Shown here one piece after another: positions 1-3,130 of a DNA stretch of 5,445 nucleotides. A program made the translations under genes and the position numbers. Under the pieces are notes generated by a model that was not told the origin of the DNA, searched no databases, and saw only the letters and a program-made list of their open reading frames with translations. This DNA is from JBHEKP01 sp041859375. GTDB lineage: Bacteria > Hydrogenedentota > Hydrogenedentia > Hydrogenedentales > CAITNO01. Every line of letters begins with the position of its first letter. Within the stretch, counting starts at the first letter, position 1. The DNA is taken from NCBI GenBank assembly GCA_041859375.1, contig JBHEKP010000302.1:1-5445 (forward strand). Reading direction: 5' to 3'.

Positions 1-223
1 CGCCGACTTCGTCGCCCTCCAGAAATCCCGCGCCCACTCCCCCAAAAGCTGGACCGTGGACGTCAAGGACATCAGCACCGCCTCCTGCGACCTCTCCGTC
101 AAGACCCCCAACGGCGGCGAGGTTGTGGCGCACCGCAGCCCCCGGGACATTCTCGAAGAAATCGCCGCACTCGACGACGAAAGCGCGCAGGTCCTCGAAA
201 CCATTCGGGGGCTCCTCGGATGA
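1..223 (+). CDS. hsdM: Type I restriction-modification DNA methyltransferase subunit HsdM, C-terminal end (5' truncated by window)
   Basis: The reading frame that starts at base 2 is open for 73 codons and ends at the TGA at 221-223. It encodes the last part of HsdM, the subunit that transfers a methyl group from S-adenosylmethionine to adenine in the target chosen by HsdS. The N-terminal and catalytic regions (SAM-binding loop and NPPF/Y motif) lie outside the window. What is visible is a C-terminal tail typical of HsdM: WTVDVKDIS followed by D-L-S-V-K-T-P-N, then SPRDILEEIAALDDES and a terminal helix ending LETIRGLLG. The identification rests on this tail and on the overlapping hsdS. The stop codon overlaps the hsdS start (ATGA at 220-223), so the two genes are probably translationally coupled. 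The DNA is GC-rich with many C-ending codons, unlike the first part of hsdS. Confidence 0.85.
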   Translation, partial: ADFVALQKSRAHSPKSWTVDVKDISTASCDLSVKTPNGGEVVAHRSPRDILEEIAALDDESAQVLETIRGLLG

Positions 224-1395
224 AGGGGTGGGAGATTAAAAAGATTGGCGATGTGTGTGAAGTCGTTAATGGCGGAACGCCAAAAACAGGTGTACAAGAA
301 TACTGGAACGGGCATTTACCTTGGATTACACCTGCCGAAATGGGCAAGCGGAAAAGTCCTTATGTCGAAGACACAGAACGAAACATTACAGACAAAGGAC
401 TCGATAACAGTTCGGCTCGAATGCTCCCTGCTAATTCAGTAATTTTATCCTCCCGCGCTCCCATTGGACACCTGGTCATTAATACAGTGCCTATGGCGAC
501 AAATCAAGGATGCAAAGGCCTAATCCCAAGGGCAGCTCTTTATCACATATTTTTGTATTATTACTTGGTCAGTATTGTCGATGTGCTTGAATCTCTCGGT
601 ACTGGAGCAACTTTCAAGGAATTGTCTGGTGGCAAACTTAAAGAAGTTCCCATTCCCCTTCCCCCCCTTTCCGAACAGCGGCGGATCGTGGGCATCCTCG
701 ACGAAGCCTTTGCCGGCATCGCCACCGCCAAAGCCAACGCCGAAAAAAACCTCCAAAACGCCCGCGCCCTCTTCGAAAGCCACCTCCAGTCCGTCTTCAC
801 CCAGCGCGGTCCGGGGTGGGTGGAGAAGGAGTTTTCGGAGGTCTGCGAAATCTCCTCCACCCTTGTCGATCCAAGACTCCCGAAGTATCAGGAACTGCCT
901 CACGTTGGAGGCGCGAACATTGAAACGAAGACCGGCGGTCTAATAGACCTGAAGACCGCCGAAGAGGAAGGTCTTATATCTGGCAAGTTCCTTTTCGACG
1001 AGACAATGGTGCTCTACAGCAAGATCCGCCCCTATCTGATGAAGGTCGCTCGGCCTGATTTCAAGGGGTTGTGCAGTGCGGACATCTATCCCCTGTCTGT
1101 GAAGCAAGGGCAACTCAACCGTGATTTCCTTTTTCATCTTCTCCTCTCGCCGGAGTTCACTGACTACGCCATCGCCGGTTCCGCGAGGGCAGGAATGCCG
1201 AAGGTTAATCGGGACCACCTGTTTGCGTTTCGTGTGCACCTTCCCCCACTCATAAAACAGGGGATTTACGCGGAACAACTCGATAAACTTCAGGAAGAAA
1301 TCCGCCGCCTCGAATCAATCTACCAGCGCAAGCTGGCGGCGCTGGAGGCGCTGAAAAAGTCGCTGCTGCACCAGGCCTTCACGGGGGCGCTGTAG
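220..1395 (+). CDS. hsdS: Type I restriction-modification specificity subunit HsdS
   Basis: This 391-residue protein is the DNA-recognition subunit; it reads the bipartite target for both methylation and cleavage. Length and layout match a full two-domain HsdS. TRD1 covers about residues 1-145, with landmarks NGGTPKTG (17-24), PWITPAEMG (34-42) and ILSSRAPIGHL (75-85). A conserved central helix (about 147-193) contains PPLSEQRRIVGILDEAF. TRD2 covers about 198-342, with VLYSKIRPYL (264-273) and LCSADIYPL (284-292). A second conserved helix (343-391) ends in LLHQAFTGAL. The two helices should form the antiparallel spacer that sets the distance between half-sites. The ATG at 220 is supported by a CGGGGG purine stretch at 206-211 and by the ATGA overlap with hsdM. 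The TRD1 DNA is AT-rich (about 33-48% GC in 60-bp blocks) against about 67% in the central helix, which suggests TRD exchange. The target sequence cannot be predicted by eye. Confidence 0.95.
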   Translation: MKGWEIKKIGDVCEVVNGGTPKTGVQEYWNGHLPWITPAEMGKRKSPYVEDTERNITDKGLDNSSARMLPANSVILSSRAPIGHLVINTVPMATNQGCKGLIPRAALYHIFLYYYLVSIVDVLESLGTGATFKELSGGKLKEVPIPLPPLSEQRRIVGILDEAFAGIATAKANAEKNLQNARALFESHLQSVFTQRGPGWVEKEFSEVCEISSTLVDPRLPKYQELPHVGGANIETKTGGLIDLKTAEEEGLISGKFLFDETMVLYSKIRPYLMKVARPDFKGLCSADIYPLSVKQGQLNRDFLFHLLLSPEFTDYAIAGSARAGMPKVNRDHLFAFRVHLPPLIKQGIYAEQLDKLQEEIRRLESIYQRKLAALEALKKSLLHQAFTGAL

Positions 1396-1428
1396 GCCTT
1401 CCTTCCGCCCTCCTCCCCGCGCCTCCGC

Positions 1429-1481
1429 GGCTCCGTGTGAGAATTTCCCCTTCCTCTTCGCGGCTTCGCGCCTTTGCGTGA
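1429..1481 (+). repeat. 53-bp dispersed repeat, copy A
   Basis: Starts GGCTCCGTGTGAGAA and ends CGCCTTTGCGTGA. It matches 1627-1679 at 50 of 53 positions without gaps; the first 30 bases are identical. The three differences all lie in the TTTGCGCC-like part. The style resembles low-complexity dispersed repeats of some Planctomycetota, Verrucomicrobiota and Hydrogenedentota genomes (recalled, not searched). Confidence 0.85.
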
Positions 1482-1508
1482 AACTTTCCGGAATGCCCAC
1501 ACGAAGAT

Positions 1509-1523
1509 GCAAAGGCGCAAAGG
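1509..1523 (-). repeat. Inverted fragment of the dispersed repeat
   Basis: GCAAAGGCGCAAAGG is the exact reverse complement of 15 bases at 1661-1675 inside copy B. The spacer therefore holds the repeat in both orientations, and copies A and B could pair with it or recombine by inversion. Confidence 0.75.
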
Positions 1524-1532
1524 AAAAAACGC

Positions 1533-1554
1533 GGGCGGACACGGGGGTCCGCCC
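1533..1554. repeat. GC-rich hairpin GGGCGGAC / GTCCGCCC
   Basis: Perfect 8-bp inverted repeat (1533-1540 and 1547-1554) with a 6-base loop ACGGGG, followed by CTACAA. No T-run follows, so it is not a standard intrinsic terminator. I recall similar hairpins as dispersed intergenic elements in environmental bacterial genomes; their function is unknown to me. Confidence 0.65.
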
Positions 1555-1582
1555 CTACAAAATCACTTTTCCCCTTTCCGCG

Positions 1583-1600
1583 TGTTCCGTGTGTTCCGTG
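1583..1600 (+). repeat. Tandem 9-mer TGTTCCGTG x2
   Basis: Two exact adjacent copies, 1583-1591 and 1592-1600. This looks like part of the same low-complexity dispersed element as the neighbouring 53-bp repeat. In the reverse frame it gives the TEHTEH-like spurious translation. Confidence 0.7.
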
Positions 1601-1626
1601 GTCCTCCCTTTCCTCCGTGACCCTGT

Positions 1627-1679
1627 GGCTCCGTGTGAGAATTTCCCCTTCCTCTTTGCGCCTTTGCGCCTTTGCGTGA
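1627..1679 (+). repeat. 53-bp dispersed repeat, copy B
   Basis: Direct repeat of 1429-1481 (50 of 53 identical), 198 bp downstream of copy A. It contains two uninterrupted TTTGCGCC units (1655-1662 and 1663-1670), which are degenerate in copy A. Confidence 0.85.
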
Positions 1680-1690
1680 GGCCCCCGGAA

Positions 1691-1714
1691 TTCGCCCCGG
1701 GCCGACGGGGCGAA
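1691..1714. repeat. Hairpin TTCGCCCCG / CGGGGCGAA
   Basis: Perfect 9-bp inverted repeat (1691-1699 and 1706-1714) with a 6-base loop GGCCGA, just after repeat copy B. It lacks a following T-run. It could be a weak terminator-like structure or part of the dispersed element, and it lies about 64 bp before the broken hsdR start. Confidence 0.55.
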
Positions 1715-1777
1715 GAATGGCGATTGGGACCGCGAACCTGTATGCTATGGGGCACACACGGAGCGGTTGGGAAGCGC

Positions 1778-1867
1778 GTGAACGAAGCGGAAACGAGAGC
1801 CGAGCACATTGACCCGGCGCTTGCGGCGGCGGGCTGGGGCCTTGTTGGAGAAGCCGCATCGTCATAG
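1778..1867 (+). pseudogene. Truncated duplicate of the hsdR 5' end
   Basis: GTG at 1778 opens a 29-codon frame to the TAG at 1865-1867 whose first 21 residues, read with the start as Met, equal the start of the downstream HsdR (MNEAETRAEHIDPALAAAGW and one further Gly). At DNA level 1781-1840 matches 3134-3193 at 57 of 60 positions, and all three differences are third-codon synonymous changes. After 1840 small indels shift the frame, but similarity continues to GCCGCATC at 1853-1860 (3207-3214). Nothing further of hsdR follows. A GGAAG stretch precedes both starts (1770-1774 and 3122-3126). The most likely reading is the remnant of an older hsdR start left when the fic-hsdR segment entered the locus. 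It could still be translated as a short peptide, but I see no sign that it is functional. Confidence 0.85.
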
Positions 1868-1877
1868 CGACTTCAAT

Positions 1878-1881
1878 GGAG
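1878..1881 (+). promoter_or_regulatory. Ribosome binding site of fic
   Basis: GGAG ends 7 bases before the ATG at 1889 and picks that start over the adjacent ATG at 1892. It is embedded in GAGACGCAA (1879-1887), a 9-mer that also occurs in motif copy 4 of the array downstream of fic. Confidence 0.6.
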
Positions 1882-1888
1882 ACGCAAC

Positions 1889-3019
1889 ATGATGAAGACG
1901 ACACCCGTTCACTATCATCTCGGCAAGTTTCCGCCGAAGGCACTTGACTGGCCGCGTCTCATCCCGCTGATCGGCCCCGCCAGCGCAGGGTTGGCGCGTT
2001 ACGATGGATTGCTTTCGGCAATACCGAACGCGCACGTCCTCCTTTCCCCCCTGACCACGCAGGAAGCCGTGTTGTCCTCCAAGATCGAAGGCACGCACGT
2101 CACCATCGGGGAGGTGCTGGAAATCGAGGCGGGCGGAGAGTCCGAAACCCTCACCCAACCCAAAAGGGACGACGCCGAGGAGGTGCTCAACTACCGCAAG
2201 GCCATGCGCGCCTGCACCGGCGAAATGGAACAACGTCCGCTTTCCCAGCACATATTGCGGGCCGCGCACGGAATGCTGATGCAGGGTGTGCGGGGGCGCG
2301 ACAAGTCGCCGGGAGGTTACCGCACCGAGCAGAACTGGATCGGCCCCAAGGGATGCGCCCTGGAGCGGGCGAGTTTCGTTCCGATTGGACCGGAACACCT
2401 GCGCAGCGGGATGGACGACTGGGAGCGCTATCTTGGCAACACAAGCGAGCCGGACATACTGGTTCAGCTTGCCATCATCCATGTCGAGTTCGAGGCGCTT
2501 CACCCTTTCAAGGACGGGAACGGCCGCTTGGGACGCATGCTGATTCCGCTCTATCTGTATCAGAGGAAACTGCTTGCCAGTCCGGACTTCTACATGAGCG
2601 GGTACCTGGAGGCAAACCGGGAGGAATATCAGGAACGGCTGAGGGCCGTTTCCCGGGATGGTGACTGGACAGGCTGGTGCGCGTTCTTCCTGAAGGGGAT
2701 ACAGCAACAGGCGGCGGAAAACGAGAGCAAAGCGCGGGCCATTCTCACCCTTTACAACCGGGTCAAGACCCAAATGGCGGACGTCACGCACTCCCAGCAT
2801 GCCATCCGGGCGGTTGATTTCATTTTTGAAACGCCCATATTTGCCGCCACCCTGTTCACCAGTCACTCGTCCATCCCGAAGCCGACAGCCGCCCGTATCC
2901 TGAAAATATTGGAGCGGGAAGGTCTTCTTCTTCCGATATTGAAGGCAAAAGGGCGGAAACCCGGTGTTTTCGCGTTTCGCGAACTAATCAATATAGCCGA
3001 AGGCAAGAATGTGTTTTGA
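1889..3019 (+). CDS. Class II Fic family protein, probable AMP-transferase with C-terminal winged helix
   Basis: This 376-residue Fic protein would transfer AMP (or another nucleotide-derived group) from a nucleotide to a hydroxyl side chain of a target protein in the cytoplasm. The N-terminal domain (about 10-80) has the Fic_N pattern around residues 36-70: LARYDG, LLSPLTTQEAV, SSKIEGTH. SSKIEG (63-68) fits the inhibitory motif (S/T)xxxE(G/N), with Glu67 as the auto-inhibitory residue, before the catalytic domain as in class II. The flap region is GGYRTEQNWIG (142-152). The catalytic loop HPFKDGNGRLGR (205-216) is complete, with His205, Asn211, Arg213 and Arg216. A helical region and a winged-helix segment (about 305-370, with PTAARILKILEREG) follow, so DNA binding or dimerisation is possible. 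Length and layout resemble the roughly 370-residue Shewanella SoFic type. The stop codon overlaps the first motif of the downstream array. The target is unknown; HsdR or a topoisomerase subunit are only guesses. Confidence 0.93.
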   Translation: MMKTTPVHYHLGKFPPKALDWPRLIPLIGPASAGLARYDGLLSAIPNAHVLLSPLTTQEAVLSSKIEGTHVTIGEVLEIEAGGESETLTQPKRDDAEEVLNYRKAMRACTGEMEQRPLSQHILRAAHGMLMQGVRGRDKSPGGYRTEQNWIGPKGCALERASFVPIGPEHLRSGMDDWERYLGNTSEPDILVQLAIIHVEFEALHPFKDGNGRLGRMLIPLYLYQRKLLASPDFYMSGYLEANREEYQERLRAVSRDGDWTGWCAFFLKGIQQQAAENESKARAILTLYNRVKTQMADVTHSQHAIRAVDFIFETPIFAATLFTSHSSIPKPTAARILKILEREGLLLPILKAKGRKPGVFAFRELINIAEGKNVF

Positions 3020-3109
3020 GTCTCACTGGTGAGACACAACCGGTTTTGTGTCTCAAAAATCGCAACGAATGAGACGCAAGCCCGTTTGTGTCTCATTCAT
3101 GAGACACAA
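3016..3109. repeat. Symmetric array of six alternating TGAGACACAA motifs
   Basis: Six 10-bp copies of TGAGACACAA alternate in orientation: 3016-3025 (-), 3030-3039 (+), 3046-3055 (-), 3070-3079 (+), 3086-3095 (-), 3100-3109 (+). The gaps are 4, 6, 14, 6 and 4 bases, so the whole block is mirror-symmetric about 3062/3063. Four copies are perfect; copies 1 and 4 each differ once, both at motif position 7. Each neighbouring pair can form a hairpin; 3067-3079 with 3086-3098 gives 13 pairs including one G-T. There is no T-run, so ordinary termination is unlikely. The array begins inside the fic stop codon and ends 21 bases before hsdR. It looks like a multi-site operator or a structured leader for hsdR. 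The binding factor is unknown; the Fic winged helix is one candidate. Confidence 0.9.
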
Positions 3110-3121
3110 GAACGGGTGCAT

Positions 3122-3126
3122 GGAAG
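3122..3126 (+). promoter_or_regulatory. Ribosome binding site of hsdR
   Basis: GGAAG lies 4 bases before the ATG at 3131, a short spacing. It favours this ATG over the in-frame GTG at 3116, which has no purine-rich stretch in front. The broken copy at 1778 has a similar GGAAG before its GTG, which supports the same start. Confidence 0.55.
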
Positions 3127-3130
3127 AACG

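Larger units (their letters stand above)
1396..1888. other. Repeat-filled spacer between hsdS and fic
   Basis: This stretch of 493 bases has no intact gene. Open frames on both strands give low-complexity translations (for example runs of HTEP and TEHTEH in the reverse frames) that come from the repeats rather than from protein selection. It contains two 53-bp direct repeats, a short inverted piece of the same repeat, a tandem 9-mer, two hairpins, a broken hsdR start and the fic ribosome binding site, each listed separately. Its length breaks the usual tight spacing of an hsd operon, so fic and hsdR probably need a promoter of their own. I could not identify a convincing promoter here. Confidence 0.7.

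Noticed and set aside
1724..1746. Possible promoter TTGGGA ... TATGCT upstream of the broken hsdR start
   Set aside because: The spacing is only 11 bases against the usual 16-18, and no second element supports it.
1778..1860. The duplicated hsdR start as a target-site duplication of a transposon
   Set aside because: About 83 bp is far longer than usual target duplications, there is no transposase or terminal inverted repeat around fic, and the copies have already diverged at silent sites.
1478..1867. 129-codon open frame on the + strand across the spacer
   Set aside because: Its first 100 codons are low-complexity repeat translation; only the last 30 codons are meaningful, and these are the broken hsdR start listed as a pseudogene.
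1862..2866. 334-codon open frame on the minus strand opposite fic
   Set aside because: No recognisable domain; the opposite strand encodes a complete Fic protein with intact motifs.
3016..3109. Array read as a CRISPR or as a rho-independent terminator
   Set aside because: Motifs are 10 bp, alternate in orientation and have 4-14 base gaps, unlike CRISPR repeats and spacers; no T-run follows any hairpin.
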